This document shows, one piece after another, positions 10,218-17,004 of a stretch of 40,221 bases of DNA (positions are counted from its first letter, which is position 1; every line of letters begins with the position of its first letter). The stretch lies in NCBI RefSeq assembly GCF_001673365.1, contig NZ_LZLS01000212.1:1-40221 (forward strand), read 5' to 3'. The notes under the pieces are model-generated. The model was given only the letters and a program-made list of their open reading frames with translations, was not told the origin of the DNA and made no database searches. This DNA is from Mycobacterium asiaticum (GTDB lineage: Bacteria > Actinomycetota > Actinomycetes > Mycobacteriales > Mycobacteriaceae). The translations under genes and the position numbers were made by a program.

Positions 10218-11429
10218 CTACCCCGCGAACGGCGGGCGTGTCATCACGGTCGGGTGGAATCCGTAGCGAGGCGCGGCGGCTGCACCCAGACCGCGTCCCG
10301 CCCCGCCGGTGAGCGGCATGCCGCCCAACATGTGCTGACTGGGTGCGGCAGCTTCAGCGACGGCCCCGGGCGTGGCAAGCGGCAACGTTGCCATGCGCCC
10401 GATCCCAGGAGTCGCCGACGCCCACGCGTTCGGTACCGAGAGCCCACCGATCTGTGCAGCCTTACCGATCCCGCCCAATCCGGAGGCGCCACCCAGCCCC
10501 GAGAAGTTGAAGCTGTGCGGCAGCGCCTCGAGCGCCTTAGCGGCTTCCTTGGCGGCATGACCGGCCGCGGGGAAGAAGGTCTGACCCAGACCGGTGACAT
10601 CCCGGAAAGTGGTCGCGAACAGACGGGTGGGCGAGATCAACCTGATGAACGCATTGATGCCGGTGCCGGCATCAAGGGTCGACGATCCCGTCAACGCGTC
10701 CAAGATGTCGCCGAGCGGGCCATCGAAGGTCAGCGCGTCGCCGGTGAACTCCACACCCAGCGCGGTTGCGGGGTTGAACGCGGCCATACCCCCGAGCGTG
10801 TTGGGCAGATTGGATATCAGCTGCTGCAGTTGAGGCACGTCGGCCGCGGCGGTGCTGCTGACGGCCTGGGAGACCGCGGCGGCCTGGCCGGCCAACGCGG
10901 TTGGTGTCGTCGCCGACTTCGGCGGCGTGAACGGCGTCAATGCCGTCGCCGCCGCCGAGGAACCGGCATAGCTGTACATCACGCCGGCATCCTGCGCCCA
11001 CATTTCGGCGTAGTCGGCTTCGACCACTGCGATCGCCGGAGTGTTCTGGCCGAAGATGTTGGTCGCCACGAGCTGCGCCAGTAGGGCGCGGTTCGCCGCA
11101 ACCACGGCCGGGGGGACCGTGCCGGTGAACGCCGCCTCGTAGGCACCTGCCGCGGCGGAGGCTTGGGCGCCAGCTTGTTCGGCCAGCAGCGCTGTGTTGC
11201 TCAGCCAAGCCAGGTGCGGAGCGGCCGCCGCCGACATGGCCGCGGCGGCAGGTCCCATCCACGGGCCAGCGGCCAGGCCGGACAACAGGGAACGGTAGGA
11301 CCCCGCCGTGCTGTTGAGCTCGGCGGCCAGCGATTCCCATGCCGAAGCTGCGGCCAGCATCGACCCTGCACCCGGTCCGGAATACATCAACGTGGAGTTG
11401 ACTTCGGGCGGTAGTAGAGCGAAATCCAC
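10218..11429 (-). CDS. PPE family protein, SVP subgroup (copy A)
   Basis: 403 residues from GTG 11429 (protein starts VDFALLPPEVNS, Pro-Pro-Glu at 7-9). The helical PPE domain covers about 1-170 and includes a WMGPAA turn. The C-terminal half carries GGLSVPNAW (328-336), the GxxSVPxxW mark of the SVP subgroup, and ends in an AAPRYGFHPTV segment. The AGGAG ribosome-binding site sits in the 16-bp gap after the PE gene, so PE and PPE are expected to be co-made as a heterodimer and exported by an ESX (type VII) system. Its stop codon abuts the stop of the convergent dehydrogenase gene with no space. The N-terminal extension to 11507 overlaps the PE gene and is not real. Confidence 0.9.
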   Translation of the reverse strand: MDFALLPPEVNSTLMYSGPGAGSMLAAASAWESLAAELNSTAGSYRSLLSGLAAGPWMGPAAAAMSAAAAPHLAWLSNTALLAEQAGAQASAAAGAYEAAFTGTVPPAVVAANRALLAQLVATNIFGQNTPAIAVVEADYAEMWAQDAGVMYSYAGSSAAATALTPFTPPKSATTPTALAGQAAAVSQAVSSTAAADVPQLQQLISNLPNTLGGMAAFNPATALGVEFTGDALTFDGPLGDILDALTGSSTLDAGTGINAFIRLISPTRLFATTFRDVTGLGQTFFPAAGHAAKEAAKALEALPHSFNFSGLGGASGLGGIGKAAQIGGLSVPNAWASATPGIGRMATLPLATPGAVAEAAAPSQHMLGGMPLTGGAGRGLGAAAAPRYGFHPTVMTRPPFAG

Positions 11430-11445
11430 TATTACGACTCCTCGC

Positions 11446-11745
11446 CTAGCCGATGTTGGCGGCGTTGGCGGCCTCGGTGTCCGCGTACGAACCCGCGGTG
11501 ACGGCAAGTGTGGTGGCCAATTGGTCCTGCACCAACGCGGCCTGCTGGCTGATCACCTGGTACAGGCGGGCGTGTGCGGCGAATTGGGCGGCGGTCAGCT
11601 GCGACACCACGTCAGCGGCGGCCGGAACCACCCCCGTTGTCGGTGCTGCGGCGAGTTCATCTCCCGATCGGGCCAAGGCGTTGATGGACTGCAGTTCCCC
11701 GGCCACGCCAGCCACGATTTCCGGGCGAGCGATCACGAGCGACAT
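11446..11745 (-). CDS. PE family protein (copy A)
   Basis: 99-residue PE protein without C-terminal extension. It starts MSLVIARPEIVAG (Pro-Glu at 8-9) and has the conserved ELQSINALA and SQLTAAQFAAHARLYQ helices. It ends AGSYADTEAANAANIG with the type VII secretion signal YxxxE (YADTE). The ATG at 11745 follows a strong GAGGGAGGG ribosome-binding site. It pairs with the PPE gene 16 bp downstream and resembles the second PE gene at 13479-13778. Confidence 0.92.
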   Translation of the reverse strand: MSLVIARPEIVAGVAGELQSINALARSGDELAAAPTTGVVPAAADVVSQLTAAQFAAHARLYQVISQQAALVQDQLATTLAVTAGSYADTEAANAANIG

Positions 11746-11818
11746 GTATTTCCCTCCCTCAAGGCGGTGCATCGGTGTTTTCAGTGATCAGTTACCTCAC
11801 CGACGCGCATCCTCCGCC

Positions 11819-11871
11819 ACATTAGGCAGCCATTCGAGCGCAACCCACCCTTCACACAGCTTGTTCACTGG
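11819..11871 (-). promoter_or_regulatory. PhoP-box-like direct repeat plus -10 (TAATGT) for PE/PPE pair A
   Basis: Read on the plus strand, 11854-11860 ACACAGC and 11865-11871 TCACTGG are 7-mers separated by 4 bp, close to the mycobacterial PhoP consensus (TCACAGC-N4-TCACAGC): 6 of 7 and 5 of 7 matches. On the minus strand the box is followed after exactly 26 bp by TAATGT (11819-11824), a TANNNT -10. No good -35 is seen, as expected for an activator-dependent promoter. The predicted transcript starts near 11812, about 66 nt before the PE start. The same layout recurs at 13869-13921. PhoP identity is an inference. Confidence 0.55.
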
Positions 11872-11896
11872 TGGGTTAACAACAATTCATTTCACC

Positions 11897-11924
11897 AAGC
11901 GGCTTTCCTGCTAAGATGCCGCTT
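11897..11924. repeat. Inverted repeat AAGCGGC / GCCGCTT
   Basis: Perfect 7-bp arms (11897-11903 and 11918-11924) separated by 14 bp, 26 bp upstream (in minus-strand sense) of the PhoP-like box of pair A. It could be an operator or a transcript hairpin. No factor can be named. Confidence 0.4.
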
Positions 11925-12124
11925 TCTATGAATTTGGCCTGAATATCCCCGCGGCACCGGTAGATGACCTAGAGTGATCCGCCTCGGGATGCTAATACGC
12001 CGCGGATATCTTTGCTGTAATCCTTGTCCGGCGAATTTATTGCCATAGGTAACAATTGCAATATTTTTCGTTTTAGCGCTTTTACCCTGGCCGCGCAAAT
12101 ACGCCTGACGCTTTAATTGCGTGA

Positions 12125-12153
12125 ACGCCCATCCCCGGATCGGGGATGGGCGT
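12125..12153 (-). terminator. Strong hairpin downstream of PPE copy B, likely terminator
   Basis: A 13-bp perfect stem ACGCCCATCCCCG / CGGGGATGGGCGT with a 3-nt loop (GAT), 66 bp past the PPE copy B stop. It is not followed by a U-tract on the minus strand, as is common for mycobacterial terminators. It separates the two PE/PPE transcription units. Confidence 0.6.
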
Positions 12154-12218
12154 CCATTGAATGGCTATTAGTCCCTAGTGGATTGTCAGCCCGCTCGTGT
12201 TGTCACCACCGGCGAGCG

Positions 12219-13466
12219 CTACCCGCCCGACGGCGGTTGCACCACCACCGTGGGTTTGAACCCGTACCGCGGCGCGGCGAAGTTCGCCACACTGCGCCCC
12301 GAACCGGCGCCGGGCATCACCGGCAACCCCCCGAACGCGGCCGTCGCGGGCTCCGCGGCAGCCGCAGCGCCCATGCCATTGAGAGCCACATTCACTGGGG
12401 CGGCCGCCGGCGTGCTGATCCAGCTGGCCGGAACGGAAACCGCCCCGACCTTCGACGCGTTGCCGACAGCACCGGTGATCCCGCCGAGCGCGTTCCCGAA
12501 ACCGCTGCCGAAGGTAGGTGCAGCAGCAGCCGCTGCTCCTTCGGCGGCCTTCGCCGCACCCTCGGCCGCCTTGCCGAAGGCAGGAAAAGCGCTGTGGAAA
12601 AGACCGTCGATGTCCTTCATCGCGGTGGTGCTGAGCCGCATCGGCGAAACCAGCCTGATGTAGGCGTCGAACGGGGTGCTGCCGTCGATCGTCTGCGATC
12701 CGGTGAGGCCCTCCATGACGTCACCGATGATGCCGTTCAGGACGATTCCGTCGCCGTTGGGGTTCCACGCGGTCCCCGTCAGGCCAAGCATCGCCTGGGG
12801 GTTCACGAATGCCGGGTTTTCGTTGGTCAAGCCGGCCATCCGAAGCAGCACCTTTGGGATGTCATACAGGCCCTGCTGATTGAGACCGGCGTTGAATGCG
12901 TTGAAGGCCGCGCTGGACTGCGCACTCCATGCCCCCAGTGCGGCGGCAATCGACTGCGGGGTTAGCGGGGGCAACGCCGCTGCCTGCGCCGACGCACCCG
13001 AATAGCCGTACATTGCCGCTGCGTCCTGTGCCCACATTTCGCCGTACAGCGCCTCGGTGGCCGCGATGGCCGCGGTGTTCTGGCCAAGGAAGTTGGTGGC
13101 CAGCAAGGTGGCGAGTAACACCCGATTGGCCGCGATTTCCGGCGGCGGGACGGTCGCGGCGAAAGCCGCCTCGTAGGCGCTCGCTGCCGCGACCGCTTGA
13201 GATGCGGTCTGCTGTGCCTGTTCGGCGGCGTTGTTGAGCCACGCGATCTGGGGCGCTACCGCGCCGGCCATCGCCGCCGCCGACGGGCCCTGCCATGGAC
13301 CGTCGGTCAGGGTGTTCAACACGGTCAGCCACGACGCGGCACCGCTTTGCAGCTCAGCGGCCAGCCCCTCCCACGCGGCCGCGGCGGCCAAGAGCGGTCC
13401 CGAGCCCGCGCCGGAATACATCAGCGCCGAATTGATCTCCGGCGGCAACTGAGCGAAATCCACCAT
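12219..13466 (-). CDS. PPE family protein, SVP subgroup (copy B, PPE65-like)
   Basis: 415 residues starting MVDFAQLPPEINSALMYSG, with the PPE domain at about 1-175. The tail has GAVSVPASW (341-349) and ends FAAPRYGFKPTVVVQPPSGG, which from memory closely matches H37Rv PPE65 (Rv3621c). The gene begins 12 bp after the PE stop, so it is co-translated with PE copy B. It shares the overall plan, but not close sequence throughout, with copy A: the middle regions (about 180-320) differ much more than the N- and C-termini. Probable ESX-secreted PE/PPE heterodimer. Confidence 0.92.
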   Translation of the reverse strand: MVDFAQLPPEINSALMYSGAGSGPLLAAAAAWEGLAAELQSGAASWLTVLNTLTDGPWQGPSAAAMAGAVAPQIAWLNNAAEQAQQTASQAVAAASAYEAAFAATVPPPEIAANRVLLATLLATNFLGQNTAAIAATEALYGEMWAQDAAAMYGYSGASAQAAALPPLTPQSIAAALGAWSAQSSAAFNAFNAGLNQQGLYDIPKVLLRMAGLTNENPAFVNPQAMLGLTGTAWNPNGDGIVLNGIIGDVMEGLTGSQTIDGSTPFDAYIRLVSPMRLSTTAMKDIDGLFHSAFPAFGKAAEGAAKAAEGAAAAAAPTFGSGFGNALGGITGAVGNASKVGAVSVPASWISTPAAAPVNVALNGMGAAAAAEPATAAFGGLPVMPGAGSGRSVANFAAPRYGFKPTVVVQPPSGG

Positions 13467-13478
13467 GGTTGTTTCCAG

Positions 13479-13778
13479 CTAGCCGATGTTGGCGGCGTTG
13501 GAAGCTTCGGCGGCGGCGTACGACCCGGCGTTCAGTCCCAGCGTTGTCGCCATCTGTGTGTGGATCGCCGCAGTCTGGGCACCGATCTCCTGGAAGAGCT
13601 TCGCGTGCGTGGCAAACTGCGACGCGGTCAGCAGGGACACCAGATCCGAGGCGGCCGGAATCACGCCGGTGGTCGGGGTCGCCGCGGCCGCGTGTCCCGC
13701 CGCCACGGCTGCATTGATTGACTGCAACTCCGTCGCAGCACTGTCCAAAACATCGGGCTCCGCATAAACGAGCGACAT
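13479..13778 (-). CDS. PE family protein (copy B, PE32-like)
   Basis: 99 residues, the same length as copy A. It starts MSLVYAEPDVLDSAATELQSINA and ends AGSYAAAEASNAANIG, with the YxxxE export signal (YAAAE). The ATG at 13778 follows GGAGGA; an in-frame ATG two codons earlier (13784) is possible but is too close to the ribosome-binding site. The position before a PPE65-like gene corresponds to H37Rv PE32 (Rv3622c). Confidence 0.92.
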   Translation of the reverse strand: MSLVYAEPDVLDSAATELQSINAAVAAGHAAAATPTTGVIPAASDLVSLLTASQFATHAKLFQEIGAQTAAIHTQMATTLGLNAGSYAAAEASNAANIG

Positions 13779-13868
13779 GAACATTCCTCCTGCAATGATT
13801 GCCTGTTTTCCGCAGCTTTCTGCGTCCGAGGACTTCGTCGTCATCGGACGTGGAATTGATCAAATGAC

Positions 13869-13921
13869 ACGTTAGGGGAGCGGGACTACGTCACCCAGTG
13901 TTCGCACAGCCTGTTCACTGG
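13869..13921 (-). promoter_or_regulatory. PhoP-box-like direct repeat plus -10 (TAACGT) for PE/PPE pair B
   Basis: Plus-strand 7-mers GCACAGC (13904-13910) and TCACTGG (13915-13921) with a 4-bp spacer. On the minus strand they are followed by exactly 26 bp and TAACGT (13869-13874). About 30 of the 40 bases from 13901 match the element at 11851, although the flanking DNA differs. Predicted transcript start is near 13862, with about 84 nt of leader. Confidence 0.55.
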
Positions 13922-13955
13922 CGAGCTAGTGATTATTCATTTGCTAATGCATTTC

Positions 13956-13972
13956 CGTAAGCAAGCCTTACG
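13956..13972. repeat. Inverted repeat CGTAAG-N5-CTTACG
   Basis: Perfect 6-bp arms separated by CAAGC, 35 bp upstream of the PhoP-like box of pair B in an AT-rich stretch. Possible operator. Confidence 0.3.
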
Positions 13973-14078
13973 AAGTATGTGAATCACATTTGTTTCAAAT
14001 CTATTTTGAGTTTTACATGAAAACGGCTGTGCAGCTGGCTTTATACGAACGCCGTGTGATATAGAACCCGGTAAAGCG

Positions 14079-14115
14079 GTTATCGCCAGCACGCGTAGCA
14101 AAAGTGCTGGATAAC
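14079..14115. repeat. Bulged inverted repeat GTTAT-CG-CCAGCAC / GTGCTGG-ATAAC
   Basis: Arms of 7 bp and 5 bp, interrupted by a 2-nt bulge on one side, with an 11-nt loop (14093-14103). It is 290 bp beyond the hpt stop, so it could be a late terminator of the hpt transcript or a structure in an unannotated RNA. Confidence 0.4.
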
Positions 14116-14249
14116 AACCATTTTCCGGGACGACCAGGAATTTTCAGGCAAGTACGGCGCATCCCCGCTCCGCAGGACGAGCCCCGAAACGCTAAGAAAC
14201 GCGAGCGCCTTCGCCGGTCACGGCGCGATCGAGGCACCCACCAAGGGTG

Positions 14250-14271
14250 AAATCAAGCCCAAATCAAGCCC
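14250..14271. repeat. Tandem 11-bp repeat, two copies
   Basis: AAATCAAGCCC occurs twice head to tail, followed by a related CAGGCCAAGCC. No function is apparent. Confidence 0.5.
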
Positions 14272-14405
14272 AGGCCAAGCCTGATGTAGCGATGAACTCC
14301 AAGTGCGTCATATCTGAGCTGCGCTTTTGCCCGAACACCCCATACGCTGCCGCGCAAGCAATTGAACAGAAGGTTAACGAAACCTGTCGCGGACCTGCTG
14401 ACCGG

Positions 14406-15023
14406 TTACTGGTAGACCCGCGGATCCAGCGTTCCGATGTAGGACAGGTCGCGGTAGCGCTCGTCGTAGTCCAGGCCGTAGCCGACCACGAAGTCGTTCG
14501 GGATGTCGAAGCCGACGTAACTGATTTCGACGTTCGCCCCCACTGCGTCCGGCTTGCGCAGCAACGTGCAGACCTGCAACGAACGTGGATGACGGCTGGT
14601 CAGGTTGCGCAACAGCCAGGACAGAGTGAGACCTGAGTCGACCACATCCTCGACGATCAGCACGTCGCGGTCGTGAATGTCGCGGTCGAGGTCTTTGAGG
14701 ATGCGCACCACCCCCGACGACGAGGTCGACGATCCATACGAACTAACTGCCATGAACTCGAACTGCGTCGGCAATGGAATCGCGCGCGCCAGGTCCGTGA
14801 CGAACAGCACCGCACCTTTGAGCACGGTGATCAGCAGTAGGTCTTGTCCAGTGCTGGCCGCACAGTCCCGGTAATCATCGGCGATCTGCTGACCGAGCTC
14901 GGCGATACGGGCCTGGATCTGCTCCTGGGTGAGCAGCACCGACTTGATGTCCCCCGGGTACAGCTCGGCCGTCACGCCCACAGCGTGCCATGCCTGGCTG
15001 TGAGGAATCAACGCGGCCGTCAA
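14406..15023 (-). CDS. hpt: Hypoxanthine-guanine phosphoribosyltransferase
   Basis: Salvages hypoxanthine and guanine to IMP and GMP using PRPP. It has the PRPP-binding loop VLIVEDVVDSGLT (121-133, Glu125-Asp126), the flexible loop FMAVSSYGSSTSSSG, LKGAVLFVTDL and the C-terminal DFVVGYGLDYDERYRDL. The longest frame starts with TTG at 15023, overlapping the tilS stop (TTGA) and giving 205 residues. The first 15-20 residues are not conserved, so GTG at 14981 or 14975 (just before TAELYPGDIKSVL) could be the true start. Last gene of the dacB-metalloprotease-tilS-hpt operon. Confidence 0.93.
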   Translation of the reverse strand: MTAALIPHSQAWHAVGVTAELYPGDIKSVLLTQEQIQARIAELGQQIADDYRDCAASTGQDLLLITVLKGAVLFVTDLARAIPLPTQFEFMAVSSYGSSTSSSGVVRILKDLDRDIHDRDVLIVEDVVDSGLTLSWLLRNLTSRHPRSLQVCTLLRKPDAVGANVEISYVGFDIPNDFVVGYGLDYDERYRDLSYIGTLDPRVYQ

Positions 15024-15982
15024 ATCGTCTCTTGGCGCAGCTTAAGCACGCCGTCACGGCGTCCCGCGATCAGTCGCTGACCCTGCAAAGTCGATCCAAC
15101 CGCCACCCCGCCCTGGCCACGCCACGCCGTGATCAGCGCGTCCACGCCGCGGATCTGCTTGTCGGTCAGCCCAATCGCCCCCCCGGACAACAGCCAGCTG
15201 CGGATAACCCGGCGCCGCACCGGACCCCCAAGCGCGGACAGAGCACGCGTATCCAGCCCCGCCTCGACCGCAGCCGCAGGCAGCGCGTCGGCGGCCAGAG
15301 CGTCGATCAGCTCGGTGTCCTCGCGCAGCGCTGTCGCCGTGCGCGCCAACGCCTCGGCAACTCCGCCACCCAGCACGTCCTCGAGCAGCGGCAACACTTC
15401 AGCCCGCAACCGAGCCCGGGTGAAACGGCGATCAGCGTTGTGCGGGTCCTGCCAGGGCGTCAACCCCAATTCCGCGCAGGCAGCGTGCGTCAGGTCCCGA
15501 CGAACTGCCAAAAGCGGCCGGCCCCACGGCGAGTCGAAGGGGCGCATGCCGGCGATCGACCGCGCCCCCGATCCGCGCCCCAATCCCAGCAGCACCGTCT
15601 CGGCCTGATCGTCGAGCGTGTGCCCCAACAACACCGGCCCCTCTCGGTGCGCGGCCAGTGCGGAGTAGCGGGCAGCGCGCGCCGCCGCTTCCGGACCCCC
15701 ATCGGCACCGACCTCGACGCGAATTACCTTGGCATCCACGCAACCCAATGAAATAGCTTGTGTGCGTGCGTTTTCGGCGATCACAGCCGACTCCGGCTGC
15801 AGCCCGTGATCCACGATCAGCGCGGTGGTCGGTCGCAGCCCTGCCGCGACGGCGGTCAGCGCCAGGGAATCCGGACCTCCGGACAGGGCGACGCACCACC
15901 CGGTAACCCGATCGGTCAGCTGTGTCTGCGCGAATTCGCTTACCGCCCTGCGCAGTTGGGCTACAGCACCCGGTCGATCCAT
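15020..15982 (-). CDS. tilS: tRNA(Ile)-lysidine synthase
   Basis: TilS puts lysine on C34 of the CAU anticodon of tRNA-Ile2 so that it reads AUA. The 320-residue protein has the N-type ATP pyrophosphatase P-loop SGGPDS at 34-39, LIVDHGLQ, GHTLDDQAETVLL and GMRP. It is the short actinobacterial form. The ATG at 15982 lies 22 bp inside the upstream metalloprotease gene. The tilS-hpt-ftsH neighbourhood is common in bacteria; here ftsH is about 8 kb away, separated by the PE/PPE and ephA insertions. Confidence 0.93.
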   Translation of the reverse strand: MDRPGAVAQLRRAVSEFAQTQLTDRVTGWCVALSGGPDSLALTAVAAGLRPTTALIVDHGLQPESAVIAENARTQAISLGCVDAKVIRVEVGADGGPEAAARAARYSALAAHREGPVLLGHTLDDQAETVLLGLGRGSGARSIAGMRPFDSPWGRPLLAVRRDLTHAACAELGLTPWQDPHNADRRFTRARLRAEVLPLLEDVLGGGVAEALARTATALREDTELIDALAADALPAAAVEAGLDTRALSALGGPVRRRVIRSWLLSGGAIGLTDKQIRGVDALITAWRGQGGVAVGSTLQGQRLIAGRRDGVLKLRQETI

Positions 15983-17004
15983 CGCTGCGGGTGTTCGATC
16001 TCGGCGGGCAAGGGCAACGTCTCGGGACCCGTCCAGATCGTGTTGAAGCGCTTCATGCCGACCCGGTCCACCACCTCGTCGACGAACACCTTGCCCCGGG
16101 TGTACTGGCTGAGTTTGGCGTCGAAACCCAACAGGGCACGCAGCAGGCGCTGCAGGGGCGGTTGCTTGCGCTGGCGGCGTTCGTCGAACTTGCGACGGAT
16201 GGTGGCAACCGAGGGCACCACCATCGGTCCGACCGCATCCATCACATGCTCCGCGTGACCCTCGAGCAGCGTGCCCAGCACCAACAACTGATCCATCGCC
16301 TTGCGTTGCGGCTCGGACTGTACGGCGCGCACCAGCCCCAATATCCCTTCAGCGTTGGAATCATCGGATGAGCCCCGGTTACGGACGAAGTCGGCGAGCC
16401 GACTGGCCACCTCGCGAATGTCCTCCGCGGGTTCCTGAGTCAACAGTTGCAGCGAACTCGACATGTAACCGGCGATCCAGGGGTTGGCAGTGAACTGCAC
16501 CCGGTGGGTGACTTCGTGCAGGCAGACCCACAACCGGAAATCGGAGGGATCGACCTTTAGCTGCCGCTCGACGGCAATCACGTTGGGGTAGACCAGCAGC
16601 AGCGTCCCCGCGTCAGGACCGCCGAACGGGTCGTACTGGCCCAGAATGCCGGACGAGACGAATGCCAGCACCGCTCCCGTCTGGGCACCGGTCAGCCGGC
16701 CGGTGAGCAACCCGCGGGGCTTGTCGCCGCCATTGGTCATTGCCCGCATCGATTCGGTCGCGGCCCGGATCCACTCCGACCGGTTCACGAGCCGGGCCGG
16801 CGGCACGGCGCCCTCGGTGATCAGGCCGGTCACGTCGCGCACCGGCGGCTCCGCCTGCTCGGCCGCGCGCGACAACTCCTCGATCACCTGCCGCCGCGTG
16901 TAGTCAGAGGTGACCGGACCACCGCGGGCCAACTTCTCCCCTACCGTCGCCGCGAACCCCCAGTCGACGGCGTTACCGATGGTCAGCTCCGAGGATTCGG
17001 TCAC
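15961..17004 (-). CDS. Zinc-dependent metalloprotease-like protein (Rv3626c type, DUF2342)
   Basis: 347 residues from GTG 17004, which overlaps the dacB stop as GTGA; that overlap decides the start against a GTG 7 codons upstream. The zincin motif HEVTH is at 163-167 (WVCLHEVTHRVQF), with a likely third ligand in LLEGHAEHVMDAVG. This matches the actinobacterial zinc-dependent metalloprotease/coenzyme F420-associated family (DUF2342) and H37Rv Rv3626c. No signal peptide or membrane segment is visible, so it is probably cytoplasmic. The substrate is unknown. Confidence 0.87.
   Translation of the reverse strand: MTESSELTIGNAVDWGFAATVGEKLARGGPVTSDYTRRQVIEELSRAAEQAEPPVRDVTGLITEGAVPPARLVNRSEWIRAATESMRAMTNGGDKPRGLLTGRLTGAQTGAVLAFVSSGILGQYDPFGGPDAGTLLLVYPNVIAVERQLKVDPSDFRLWVCLHEVTHRVQFTANPWIAGYMSSSLQLLTQEPAEDIREVASRLADFVRNRGSSDDSNAEGILGLVRAVQSEPQRKAMDQLLVLGTLLEGHAEHVMDAVGPMVVPSVATIRRKFDERRQRKQPPLQRLLRALLGFDAKLSQYTRGKVFVDEVVDRVGMKRFNTIWTGPETLPLPAEIEHPQRWIDRVL

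Larger units (their letters stand above)
11746..12218. other. Intergenic region between the two PE/PPE pairs
   Basis: 473 bp with no convincing gene. It holds the promoter of PE/PPE pair A (11819-11871), an inverted repeat (11897-11924), an AT-richer stretch (about 11880-12120) and the hairpin downstream of PPE copy B (12125-12153). The short frames here have no family resemblance or suitable start. Confidence 0.6.
13922..14405. other. Gene-free region between PE copy B promoter and hpt
   Basis: About 480 bp, AT-richer than its surroundings, with no supported gene. It contains an inverted repeat CGTAAG/CTTACG (13956-13972), a bulged hairpin (14079-14115) and a tandem 11-mer (14250-14271). 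In H37Rv this interval holds lpqG, which is missing here. The low-GC stretch could be an Lsr2 target. Confidence 0.55.

Noticed and set aside
14013..14237. Small basic open frame in the gap beside hpt
   Set aside because: Arg-rich without codon bias, no ribosome-binding site, and it contains the 14079-14115 dyad.
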